In this document: piece by piece, positions 1-5,693 of the stretch
Position numbering within the stretch: the stretch's first letter is position 1
Layout of the letters: each line of letters starts with the position of its first letter
DNA from: Thermoleophilia bacterium
Lineage (GTDB): Bacteria > Actinomycetota > Thermoleophilia > RBG-16-64-13
Direction of reading: 5' to 3'
Length of the DNA: 5,693 nucleotides
NCBI GenBank assembly: GCA_016929985.1
Contig: JAFGIH010000217.1
Coordinates: forward strand, 1 to 5,693
The notes under the pieces: model-generated
What the model saw: only the letters and a program-made list of their open reading frames with translations
Databases searched by the model: none
Told to the model about the DNA's origin: nothing
Program-made: the position numbers and the translations under genes

Positions 1-348
1 GCGCACCTCTTCCCGAAAGACCACCAACGGGAACTCCGTAAGACGGGCGGTCCGTAGCAATCCTTCGGGGATCTCGTGGAGCCACTGCACAAGTTCCAGC
101 ACCAAACCTTGCGCTCCGGCGTCCACCAGAGAGCGCAGGTATGCCTCGCGTGCGACCGAGGTGACACGAGCGAGTTCCAATCCGGTGCAGACTATGAGTT
201 CGCCCCCCGAGAGGAACCGCCAGGCATCCATGAGCTCCGACACGTGCACCCAGGTGACCGGCTCGTCGAGACGAGCCTCCCCGGAGACCAGTTCGCCGCC
301 CCGGAAGGCAGGCAGCGCAAGGATCTCGCGCAAAGTGGGAAGGGTCAC
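1..348 (-). CDS. PucR-family transcriptional regulator, N-terminal domain (partial, cut by left edge)
   Basis: The 116 visible residues match the PucR N-terminal (purine catabolism regulator) domain as I know it. They open with TLPTLREILALPAF, then have WVHVSEL (about 33-39), the glycine-rich FLSGGELIVCTGLEL (45-59) and AGAQGLVLEL (77-86), and reach a PLVVF segment (108-111 region). In this family the domain precedes a central region and a C-terminal PucR-type helix-turn-helix; both would lie beyond position 1. The family acts as cytoplasmic regulators of purine, amide, amino acid and other catabolic genes. The likely start is GTG at 348-346, because no ATG occurs between the dehydrogenase stop (381-379) and the conserved TLRE motif, and an AAGG sequence sits 8 nt upstream. 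It lies 30 nt downstream of the dehydrogenase on the same strand, so it is probably co-transcribed and may regulate this locus. Family call is firm; ligand and targets are unknown. Confidence 0.87.
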   Translation of the reverse strand, partial: MTLPTLREILALPAFRGGELVSGEARLDEPVTWVHVSELMDAWRFLSGGELIVCTGLELARVTSVAREAYLRSLVDAGAQGLVLELVQWLHEIPEGLLRTARLTEFPLVVFREEVR

Positions 349-356
349 AGGAGCCG

Positions 357-360
357 CCTT
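357..360 (-). promoter_or_regulatory. Ribosome binding site of the PucR-family gene
   Basis: The minus strand reads AAGGCGG at 360-354, with the AAGG core 8 nt before the GTG at 348. It is a moderate Shine-Dalgarno match, and it supports GTG because no other start fits ahead of the conserved domain. Confidence 0.5.
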
Positions 361-378
361 TCTCGGAGGGCCCGCCGG

Positions 379-1815
379 CTACTCCGGCGAGCGGTAGCCC
401 ATCACCGCCTTGACCTCAAGGTACTCGTCGATGCCGAAGCGGCCCCATTCGCGGCCATTGCCCGACTTCTTGTAGCCGCCGAACGGCGCCGTGAGATCAG
501 TGCTGACCCCGTTCAGGTGCACCATGCCCGTGCGCATAGCGCGCGCGACTCTGCGCGCCCGCTCGATCTCGGCCGAGCTGACGTAGCCCGAAAGGCCGAA
601 GTCGCTGGCGTTGGCGATGGCGATGGCGTCCTCCTCGTCCTTGAAGGGGATGATGCAGAGAACGGGGCCGAAGATCTCCTCCCGGGCGATGCGCATGCTG
701 CTGTGCACGTCGGCGAAGACGGTCGGCCGGACGAAGAAGCCGCGGTCCAGACCGGCGGGCCGTCCCGGGCCTCCCGCCACCAGGCGGGCGCCCTCGGCGA
801 GACCGGCCTCGATGTAGCCCTGCACGGTCTCCCACTGTCTCTTGCCCGCCACCGGCCCCAGGAAGACCTTCGAGTCGAGAGGATCGCCGACCAGGAGTCC
901 ATCCGCGACCCGGGCCGCGATGGCGACGGCCTCCTCGTAAACGGGCATGGCGACCAGCATCCTGGTGGGCGCATTACAGCTCTGCCCGGAGTTGCGCATG
1001 CAGCCTCGCACTCCTCCGGCCACGACCTTCTCCAGATCGACGTCGTCGAAAACGATGTAGGCCGACTTTCCCCCCAGTTCTTGAGAGACGCGTTTGATCG
1101 TCGGAGCGGCTGCCTTGGCCACCGACGCCCCCACCTCGGTGGATCCGGTCACCGAGACCATGTCCACGAGTGGGTGAGCGGCAAGCGCGGCGCCGAGCGA
1201 GGCCCCGGGACCATTGACCAGGTTGAAGACCCCGGGCGGTATCTTGGCCTCGTGAGCAGCCTCGGCCATGAGTAGAGAGGAAAGGGGCGAGTACTGGCTG
1301 GGCTTGAGCACCATAGTGCAACCAGCCGCCAATGCGGGCGCCACCTTCACCATGATCTGGTTCATGGGCCAGTTCCACGGCGAGATGAGGCCGCAGACCC
1401 CTATGGGCTCGCGGATGATTCTCGTAGTGCCCCAATCTTCCTCGAAGACGTAACCGGTGAGCACGTCGAAGGCGGTCTGCAGGTGGCGCTCGCCGATCTT
1501 GGCCTGCACGCCCTCCGAGAAGGTCTTGGGGATGCCTACCTCGGTGGTCATGGCCGTCGCTATCTCGGGCAGACGGCGCCGGTAGGCTCCGAGCAGGTTC
1601 TCGAGCAGCTCGAGACGCTCCTCGCGCGTGGTACGGCTGTAGCTGTCGAACGCGGCGCGCGCGGCCGAGACGGCCGCGTCGATGTCGGCTTCTGAACCTG
1701 AGGCGACCTGAGCGACCTCTTCCTCGGTGGCCGGGTCGATCACCGATATCCATCGGTCGGGCTCGACCGGGTCGACCCAGCGTCCGTTGATGTAGAACTG
1801 CGCCTCGTGACCCAC
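379..1815 (-). CDS. NAD(P)-dependent aldehyde dehydrogenase, complete (CddD/SSP0762-like subgroup)
   Basis: This 478-residue protein oxidises an aldehyde to a carboxylic acid with NAD(P)+ in the cytoplasm. The length is normal for the superfamily and all key residues are present: the oxyanion Asn148 in PWNWP, Lys171 in LKPS, the Rossmann turn GSTEVG (224-229), the general base Glu246 in QELGGKS, the catalytic Cys280 in GQSCNAPTR, Glu380 in EEIFGPV, and PFGGYKKSGNGREWG near the C terminus. The GQSCNAPTRMLV, GGPGRP and SGNGREWG wording recalls, from memory, the CddD (6-oxolauric acid dehydrogenase)/SSP0762-like group, but this does not fix the substrate. The residue after LKPS is Gln174, where NAD-preferring enzymes often have Glu, so cofactor preference is open. 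The start is GTG at 1815, with GAGGAG 8 nt upstream. It follows livM by 45 nt, suggesting that the aldehyde derives from the imported solute. Confidence 0.95.
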   Translation of the reverse strand: MGHEAQFYINGRWVDPVEPDRWISVIDPATEEEVAQVASGSEADIDAAVSAARAAFDSYSRTTREERLELLENLLGAYRRRLPEIATAMTTEVGIPKTFSEGVQAKIGERHLQTAFDVLTGYVFEEDWGTTRIIREPIGVCGLISPWNWPMNQIMVKVAPALAAGCTMVLKPSQYSPLSSLLMAEAAHEAKIPPGVFNLVNGPGASLGAALAAHPLVDMVSVTGSTEVGASVAKAAAPTIKRVSQELGGKSAYIVFDDVDLEKVVAGGVRGCMRNSGQSCNAPTRMLVAMPVYEEAVAIAARVADGLLVGDPLDSKVFLGPVAGKRQWETVQGYIEAGLAEGARLVAGGPGRPAGLDRGFFVRPTVFADVHSSMRIAREEIFGPVLCIIPFKDEEDAIAIANASDFGLSGYVSSAEIERARRVARAMRTGMVHLNGVSTDLTAPFGGYKKSGNGREWGRFGIDEYLEVKAVMGYRSPE

Positions 1816-1823
1816 GTGATCGT

Positions 1824-1829
1824 CTCCTC
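1824..1829 (-). promoter_or_regulatory. Ribosome binding site of the aldehyde dehydrogenase gene
   Basis: A strong GAGGAG lies 8 nt upstream of the GTG at 1815. It fixes this non-ATG start, which also places the first residues (GHEAQFYINGRWV) where the family normally begins. Confidence 0.75.
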
Positions 1830-1860
1830 GTAGCCGTGCCTCGCCAGAATGGCGCCGCGC

Positions 1861-2934
1861 CTATTCTACCTTCTGCGGTACCTCGGGCGAGGCTTCGCCG
1901 GTCGTGGAGTCGCTGGGCGGGCTCTCCTCCGGGAAGCACACGGTCTCAAGACAGAGCCGCCTGCGAACGGGGAAGAGATCGATGGCGCGGCGGCGCACCA
2001 GGGTGCCCCACAAGCCGCGCCGGGCAAAGACAACGATTCCCGCCGCCAGCGCGCCGATGAGGATGAGATACCACGTGCCGTAGTCGGACAGCAACTGCTG
2101 CAGCGCGAAGTAGATGATCGCCCCGATGATGGGGCCCTCGATGGTGCCCAGCCCGCCGATGACCACCGCGAAGATCATCAAAGCGCTCCAGTTAAGGCCG
2201 AAACCGGCCTCGGGCTGGAGCCGCAGGAGGTTCAGATAGATCACGGCGCCGGTCATTCCGGTCCCAAAGGCGGCGATGATATAGACCCACAGCTTGGAGC
2301 GAAAGACGTTCACACCAAGGCCCCTGGCGCCGGTCTCGTCATCTCGTATGGCCGTGAGGGCGAGACCTCTCCGGGAGCGTAGGAGTAAGTAGACGAGCGC
2401 GATCGATCCCGCCGCCACGCCCAGGGCCAGCCAGAACACGACGGCCTCGCGCGTGCCACGTTCCACCTGCCCGGCGCTGCTTATGTTCACGCCCGAACCG
2501 CCACCCAGCCAGCTGATCTGCGTGACGAGCAGCCGGTAGACCTCCGCGATCACCCAGGTGCCGACGGCGAAATAGCCGCCCCGCAGCCGGAAGGCCAGTC
2601 CTGCGGTGGGCACCGCAAACAGGGCAGCCACGAGACCGGCGATGGGCACACACACGAACGGGTTGAGGCCCACCTTCTCGGAGAAGACCCACAAGGCGTA
2701 TCCGCCGATGCCCACGAAGGCTTGTTGCCCCACTGATACCAGGCCGGCATATCCCGCCAGCAGGTTCCACATCTGAGCCAAGGCGACCAAAGTCAGGAAG
2801 GTCACCGCCTGTTTCATGATGTTGGAAGATCCCCAAGCGGGGATGGTCGCCGCGGCGATCACCACGACCGCCGCCACCGGCAGGGCTATGCGGCTGGTCC
2901 GTGTCTGGCGTTCGATCTTGAGGGGCTCGGCCAT
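1861..2934 (-). CDS. livM: Branched-chain amino acid-type ABC transporter permease LivM
   Basis: One of the two membrane subunits of a LivFGHM-type importer; it pairs with the upstream permease to form the channel. The 357 residues contain about nine hydrophobic stretches, starting near residues 17-34, 39-57, 62-83, 95-117, 119-138, 164-185, 214-236, 250-277 and 284-305. Family landmarks are GYAGLVSVGQQAFVGIGGYA (61-80), FRLRGGYFAVGT (115-126), the cytoplasmic coupling loop AIRDDETGARGLGVNVFRSK (195-214) and VVIGGLGTIEGPIIGA (257-272). After RRGLWG the chain continues as a basic patch (LVRRRAIDLFPVRRR) and a Ser/Pro/Glu-rich tail of about 28 residues with no landmark. I chose ATG at 2934 because AGGA lies 7 nt upstream; a TTG directly before it (2937) would leave only 4 nt. 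The livH stop is 28 nt upstream. Substrate is not determined by the permease sequence. Confidence 0.93.
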   Translation of the reverse strand: MAEPLKIERQTRTSRIALPVAAVVVIAAATIPAWGSSNIMKQAVTFLTLVALAQMWNLLAGYAGLVSVGQQAFVGIGGYALWVFSEKVGLNPFVCVPIAGLVAALFAVPTAGLAFRLRGGYFAVGTWVIAEVYRLLVTQISWLGGGSGVNISSAGQVERGTREAVVFWLALGVAAGSIALVYLLLRSRRGLALTAIRDDETGARGLGVNVFRSKLWVYIIAAFGTGMTGAVIYLNLLRLQPEAGFGLNWSALMIFAVVIGGLGTIEGPIIGAIIYFALQQLLSDYGTWYLILIGALAAGIVVFARRGLWGTLVRRRAIDLFPVRRRLCLETVCFPEESPPSDSTTGEASPEVPQKVE

Positions 2935-2941
2935 CAACGAG

Positions 2942-2945
2942 TCCT
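2942..2945 (-). promoter_or_regulatory. Ribosome binding site deciding the livM start
   Basis: AGGA on the minus strand lies 7 nt before ATG at 2934 and 4 nt before the adjacent TTG at 2937. The spacing favours ATG. The match is short, so translation may also rely on coupling to what is translated just upstream. Confidence 0.45.
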
Positions 2946-2962
2946 ATCAGCGAGATAGACCA

Positions 2963-3829
2963 TCATTGCACCTGCTTCGCAAACAGACCTTGGGGACGGA
3001 AGGCGAGGAGAGCGAGGAAGACAAGGTGCCCCGCCAGCATCCCCCAGCCCTGGTGTGCGTGATCGCCGAGTACTTGAGCGATACCCAAGACCATCCCCCC
3101 CACCAACGTGCCCCAGAGCGACCCGAGGCCGCCGATGATCACCGCTTCGTACGCAAAAATGAGCCTGAGCGGACCTGCGCTCGGGCTGAAGGTGGTGCGG
3201 ATGCCTATGAACACGCCACCTATCGCCACTATGGCGAGAGCGAAGGCCATGGCCATGCCGTAGAGGTGGCGGTTGTCGATACCCATAAGTTGAGCGGCTC
3301 GCTGGTTGTCGGCAGTCGCGCGAAAGGCGCGGCCCATGCGCGTGCGGCTCAGGTAGAACTGCAAGAAGAGAAGGACGATGACCGAGGTAAGGAGCGTGAT
3401 GAGAGGGAACCAACCGATGATCACCTGGTCGCTTATCTTGATAGTGGCGTTCTCGATCCGCCCCGCGTCGAGACCTTTGCTGTTGGCGGTGAAGCCTTCG
3501 AGCAACAGGTTCTGGATGATGATCGCGATTCCGAAAGTCGCGAGGATCGCCTGCATCGGACCGGCATCCATCGCGAAGTTGAACAGTCCTCGCTGAATGA
3601 GGTAGCCGAAGACGGCCATGACGATCATCACGAGAAGGAGCGTGTAGAAGGGATTGATCTTCAGGGAGCCGACGATAGCCAGAGCGATGTAGGCCGCCAT
3701 GATGCTGAAGTCGCCGTGAGCCAGATTCACGAGACGCATGACGCCGAACACGAGGGAAAGGCCGGCGGCGAACAGCGCATAGAGTCCGCCGAGTAAGATC
3801 CCCTGGATGATGTCGTTGACCCAGACCAT
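2963..3829 (-). CDS. livH: Branched-chain amino acid-type ABC transporter permease LivH
   Basis: The first membrane subunit of the importer, 288 residues, normal for LivH. Landmarks are the N-terminal GILLGGLYALFAAGLSLVFG followed by VMRLVNLAHGDF (together about 10-41), ATFGIAIIIQNLLLEG (97-112), the coupling loop GRAFRATADNQRAAQLMGID (166-185), YEAVIIGGLGSLWGTLVGG (227-245) and the terminal RPQGLF (278-283). Hydrophobic segments alternate through the whole chain, and no signal peptide is needed. ATG at 3829 has GGAG (3841-3838) 8 nt upstream, inside the end of livF, and only 3 nt separate the livF stop from this ATG, so the two are almost certainly translated together. The TGA stop overlaps an ATG in another frame (ATGA, 2966-2963), which opens a 10-codon frame ending at the livM start. 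The binding landmark NLAHGDF is intact and the subunit looks functional. Confidence 0.95.
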   Translation of the reverse strand: MVWVNDIIQGILLGGLYALFAAGLSLVFGVMRLVNLAHGDFSIMAAYIALAIVGSLKINPFYTLLLVMIVMAVFGYLIQRGLFNFAMDAGPMQAILATFGIAIIIQNLLLEGFTANSKGLDAGRIENATIKISDQVIIGWFPLITLLTSVIVLLFLQFYLSRTRMGRAFRATADNQRAAQLMGIDNRHLYGMAMAFALAIVAIGGVFIGIRTTFSPSAGPLRLIFAYEAVIIGGLGSLWGTLVGGMVLGIAQVLGDHAHQGWGMLAGHLVFLALLAFRPQGLFAKQVQ

Positions 3830-3832
3830 CCG

Positions 3833-4531
3833 TCACACTCCGAAGTAGGCCGCGACGATGGCGTCGTGCTCGAGTTCGCTTGGGACACCCTCGAGAACAA
3901 GTCTGCCCTTGAGCATACAGGTGACCCGGTCGGCGAACTTCATCGCCTGGCCGACGTCTTGTTCCACAAGAAGGACGGTCGTTCCCGAGGCCGTGATGGC
4001 CGGCATGGTGGCGTATATCCGTTCTACCACGACGGGTGCGAGGCCCAAGGAGACCTCATCCAAGAGCAGGAGCCGTGGATTGGCCATGAGCCCCCGGCCG
4101 ATGGCAAGGGCCTGCTGCTCTCCGCCCGAAAGACTCAGGGCTTGCCGCTGCTTGAGCCGTGCGAGGAGGGGAAAGAGTTCGTAGACCTTGTCGACGGTCC
4201 AAATGCCGGTGCGCCGCGAGTGTGCCCCCACGAGGAGGTTCTCGTGGACGGTCAGGCTGGGAAAGATCCAGCGGCCCTCAGGTACGTACGAGATGCCAAG
4301 GCCCACACGCTTGTGGGGTGACAACTGTCCGATGGGCCGCCCGTCGAAGCGGACCTTCTCGTTCTCGGTGCGCAGAAGCCCGCAGATCGTCCGTAGAAGT
4401 GTGGACTTGCCCGCCCCGTTCGCCCCGATGATGGCGTGCTTCTCTCCCTCTTCGACCGTGAGCGTGATGTCGAAGAGAGCCCGGAAACTCCCGTACCCGG
4501 TGGATATGTCGTCGAGCTCCAGCAGGCTCAT
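3833..4531 (-). CDS. livF: Branched-chain amino acid-type ABC transporter ATPase LivF
   Basis: One of two cytoplasmic ATP-hydrolysing subunits, 232 residues, the usual LivF length. It shows Walker A GANGAGKST (36-44), the VPEGRWIF segment at the Q-loop region (83-90; PEGR is typical of LivF), an intact signature LSGGEQQALAIGRGL (134-148), and Walker B LLLLDE (154-159) followed by VSLGLAP. At the switch position it has VEQD (Gln191) where many ABC ATPases have His; LivF proteins commonly carry Gln here, so this is a family trait. Val160 replaces the Pro usually seen right after the Walker B Glu. The first residues, MSLLELDDISTGYGSFRALFDI, fit the family. ATG at 4531 overlaps the livG stop as ATGA, with GGGGAG (4546-4541) 9 nt upstream, indicating tight translational coupling to LivG, its expected partner. 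Confidence 0.96.
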   Translation of the reverse strand: MSLLELDDISTGYGSFRALFDITLTVEEGEKHAIIGANGAGKSTLLRTICGLLRTENEKVRFDGRPIGQLSPHKRVGLGISYVPEGRWIFPSLTVHENLLVGAHSRRTGIWTVDKVYELFPLLARLKQRQALSLSGGEQQALAIGRGLMANPRLLLLDEVSLGLAPVVVERIYATMPAITASGTTVLLVEQDVGQAMKFADRVTCMLKGRLVLEGVPSELEHDAIVAAYFGV

Positions 4532-5253
4532 ACCATGAGACTCCCCATGTACACGTCTCGGACCTGGGGGCTGTTGATGACCGTCACGGGGTCGCCCTCA
4601 GCGATCAGGCGACCGAAGTCGATGGCCATAAGCCGGTCGACGACTGCCAGGAGCGCATGCACGATGTGCTCGATCCAGATGATGCTGATGCCCTCGTTGC
4701 GAAGTTGCTTGATGGTCTCGATGAGAGACAGCACCTCTTGTTCGGTCAAGCCGCCGGCTATCTCGTCGAGCAGCAGCACCTTGGGCTCCGTCGCCAGCGC
4801 CCGGGCTAGCTCGAGGCGCTTCCGCTCGAGCAGGCTGAGCGATTCGGCCAGAACGTTGGCCTGGGGAAGCAGCGCAGCACGATGCAGCGCCCTGGCGCAT
4901 ATCTCGTACGAGGCCTTCTCCGAGCGACCCCTACCGTACGTCCCGCCAACCAGGACGTTCTCGAACACAGTCATCCCTTCAAACGGCTTGGGGATCTGGT
5001 AGGTCCGGCCCATGCCCATGTGGCAGCGTATGTCGGGTGGGCGCCGGGTGATGTCCTCGCCGGCAAACACCAGTCTGCCCTCGTCGGCGTGAGTGATGCC
5101 TGTGAGCAAGTTCAGCATGGTGGTCTTGCCCGCGCCGTTGGGACCGACGACCCCGAGCGCCTCCCCCTGCTCGAGGGAGACGCTCAGGTCGTCGACCACT
5201 TTCACGCCGCCATACGACTTCATGAGGTGTTCGGCTATCAGAATGATGGTCAC
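4528..5253 (-). CDS. livG: Branched-chain amino acid-type ABC transporter ATPase LivG
   Basis: The second ATPase subunit, 241 residues, slightly shorter than E. coli LivG. It has Walker A GPNGAGKTT (37-45), a Q-loop GRTYQIPKPFEGMTVFENV (82-100, Gln86), Walker B LLLDE (160-164) and the switch His196 in WIEH. The signature region reads SLSLLERKRLELARAL (138-153): it keeps the LivG-type RLELARAL helix but lacks the usual glycines. I recall related LivG-like proteins with variable residues here, so this is probably a tolerated variant. The C-terminal RLIAEGDPVTVINSPQVRDVYMG is the typical LivG ending (AEG.P..V...P.V...Y.G). Start is GTG at 5253, with GCAGG ending 7 nt upstream; no in-frame ATG lies ahead of it before the binding-protein gene. 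It follows that gene by 52 nt and overlaps livF by 4 nt. Confidence 0.95.
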   Translation of the reverse strand: MTIILIAEHLMKSYGGVKVVDDLSVSLEQGEALGVVGPNGAGKTTMLNLLTGITHADEGRLVFAGEDITRRPPDIRCHMGMGRTYQIPKPFEGMTVFENVLVGGTYGRGRSEKASYEICARALHRAALLPQANVLAESLSLLERKRLELARALATEPKVLLLDEIAGGLTEQEVLSLIETIKQLRNEGISIIWIEHIVHALLAVVDRLMAIDFGRLIAEGDPVTVINSPQVRDVYMGSLMV

Positions 5254-5260
5254 CTGAATA

Positions 5261-5265
5261 CCTGC
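5261..5265 (-). promoter_or_regulatory. Ribosome binding site of livG
   Basis: On the minus strand GCAGG (5265-5261) ends 7 nt before the GTG at 5253. The match is modest but is the only one in the 52-nt gap at a workable distance, and it supports the GTG start. Confidence 0.45.
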
Positions 5266-5305
5266 GGTGCGTGTGACATGGTCAGGGCCGGGCTTGCTAG
5301 GCTCT

Positions 5306-5693
5306 CTACAACGTAGTCAGGTCTACTATCTCGCCGGTCTGCGGGATCTCCGGGTAGTGGGAATTGTCCACGACTTTCCGTTCCCAGGCACCCGTCTTGC
5401 CGATCCACTGGCCACCGACCAACGGGGTGATGGCGCAGTTCGGTAGAGCACCCGCGAACTTCACCGGGCCGACCAGCGTCTGCAGATCGGTCGTCTTGAT
5501 CGCCTCGACATAGGAAGCCGGGTCGTCGAGGTTGGCCGTCCGCTTGACGACGTCGGTGATGACGTCGAATCCGGCGCCGCCGGTCAGGCCGAGGGCGGGG
5601 CTGTACGGGCCACTCTGGACCGCCTCCCAGGCCGCGACCTGCTCCTGGCAGTTCAGACCGGTGAGCGATGACTTGAACGGATGGGTCTTCTCC
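5306..5693 (-). CDS. Type I ABC transporter substrate-binding protein, C-terminal part (partial, cut by right edge)
   Basis: The 128 visible residues end a solute-binding protein of the LivJ/LivK-like (peripla_BP_6) type, which captures the solute outside the membrane and delivers it to LivHM. Evidence is the helix-rich QEQVAAWEAVQSGPYS, an YVEAIKTTDLQTLVGPVKFAG block (the family's A...TD..T..GPV.F pattern), then PNCAITPLVGGQWI and a closing VDNSHYPEIPQTGEIVDL, which fits the usual ending of these proteins. It stops at TAG 5308-5306. The N terminus, and with it the signal peptide or lipobox and most ligand-contacting residues, is outside the window, so the substrate cannot be read. Two cysteines are visible (residues 15 and 86 of the visible part). 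It is first in the visible gene order, 52 nt ahead of livG, and is very probably the cognate binding protein. Confidence 0.9.
   Translation of the reverse strand, partial: EKTHPFKSSLTGLNCQEQVAAWEAVQSGPYSPALGLTGGAGFDVITDVVKRTANLDDPASYVEAIKTTDLQTLVGPVKFAGALPNCAITPLVGGQWIGKTGAWERKVVDNSHYPEIPQTGEIVDLTTL

Noticed and set aside
76..1275. A 399-codon plus-strand open frame opposite the aldehyde dehydrogenase and PucR-type genes
   Set aside because: It mirrors codons of two well-recognised minus-strand genes, shows no family motif, is rich in Arg, Gly, Asp and His as expected for an antisense shadow in GC-rich DNA, and crosses a gene boundary.
1842..1854. Small inverted repeat CGCCA-GAA-TGGCG in the livM to dehydrogenase gap, considered as a terminator
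   Set aside because: The stem is only 5 bp, there is no following T tract, and the gap is only 45 nt with a strong ribosome binding site after it. It could be a weak attenuating or RNA-stability hairpin, but nothing more can be claimed.
1849..2382. A 177-codon plus-strand open frame opposite the 3' part of livM
   Set aside because: No motif or convincing ribosome binding site; explained as a shadow of LivM coding.
2816..3796. A 326-codon plus-strand open frame opposite livH and the start of livM
   Set aside because: Highly charged, low-information translation with no recognisable domain; the opposite strand has full-length LivH landmarks. Long antisense frames are expected in GC-rich coding DNA.
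4015..4075. LivF lacks the switch-region His (VEQD) and has Val after the Walker B Glu
   Set aside because: Gln at the switch position is usual for LivF, and the Val for Pro change is conservative for the fold; not evidence of inactivation.
4436..5002. A 188-codon plus-strand open frame opposite livG and the livF start
   Set aside because: Ser/Arg-rich composition typical of antisense translation of ABC ATPase codons; no domain.
5254..5305. Gap between the binding-protein gene and livG, searched for a hairpin or promoter
   Set aside because: GC-rich segments such as GCCCGGCC are present, but no stem with a loop and T tract and no recognisable -35/-10 pair.

Overview
The window is a gene-dense piece of a high-GC bacterial chromosome. 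Every credible gene lies on the minus strand, so transcription runs from the right edge to the left edge. In that direction the order is: the C-terminal part of a type I (Leu/Ile/Val-like) periplasmic or lipoprotein substrate-binding protein, the ATPases LivG and LivF, the permeases LivH and LivM, a complete NAD(P)-dependent aldehyde dehydrogenase, and the N-terminal domain of a PucR-family transcriptional regulator that runs off the left edge.

Gaps are short throughout: 52 nt (binding protein to livG), a 4-nt ATGA overlap (livG/livF), 3 nt (livF/livH), 28 nt (livH/livM), 45 nt (livM to the dehydrogenase) and 30 nt (dehydrogenase to the regulator). No convincing terminator or promoter is visible between genes. 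The simplest reading is one polycistronic unit whose promoter lies beyond the right edge. No stretch longer than 300 bases lacks a gene. No tRNA, rRNA, CRISPR, insertion sequence or sizeable repeat was seen.

Together the genes describe an import-and-oxidise locus. A binding protein captures a small solute, LivHM carry it through the membrane, LivGF power the import, and the dehydrogenase oxidises an aldehyde, probably formed from the imported compound. The PucR-type regulator probably senses the substrate or nitrogen/carbon status and controls the set. The LivFGHM label is a family name: this family also carries urea, short amides, aromatic acids and other solutes. A PucR-type regulator and an aldehyde dehydrogenase next to it make plain branched-chain amino acid uptake only one of several options.

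The organism is probably an actinomycete-like high-GC bacterium. The basis is GC-rich codon use, GTG starts on three of the six genes, and a PucR N-terminal domain regulator, a family common in Actinomycetota and Bacillota. This is inference only. The window looks like ordinary, intact metabolic DNA, and I found no new defence, mobile or RNA system in it. The points most worth a second look are the transporter/dehydrogenase/PucR grouping, the glycine-poor signature motif of LivG, and a 10-codon reading frame in the livH-livM junction that may mark a shifted livM start.
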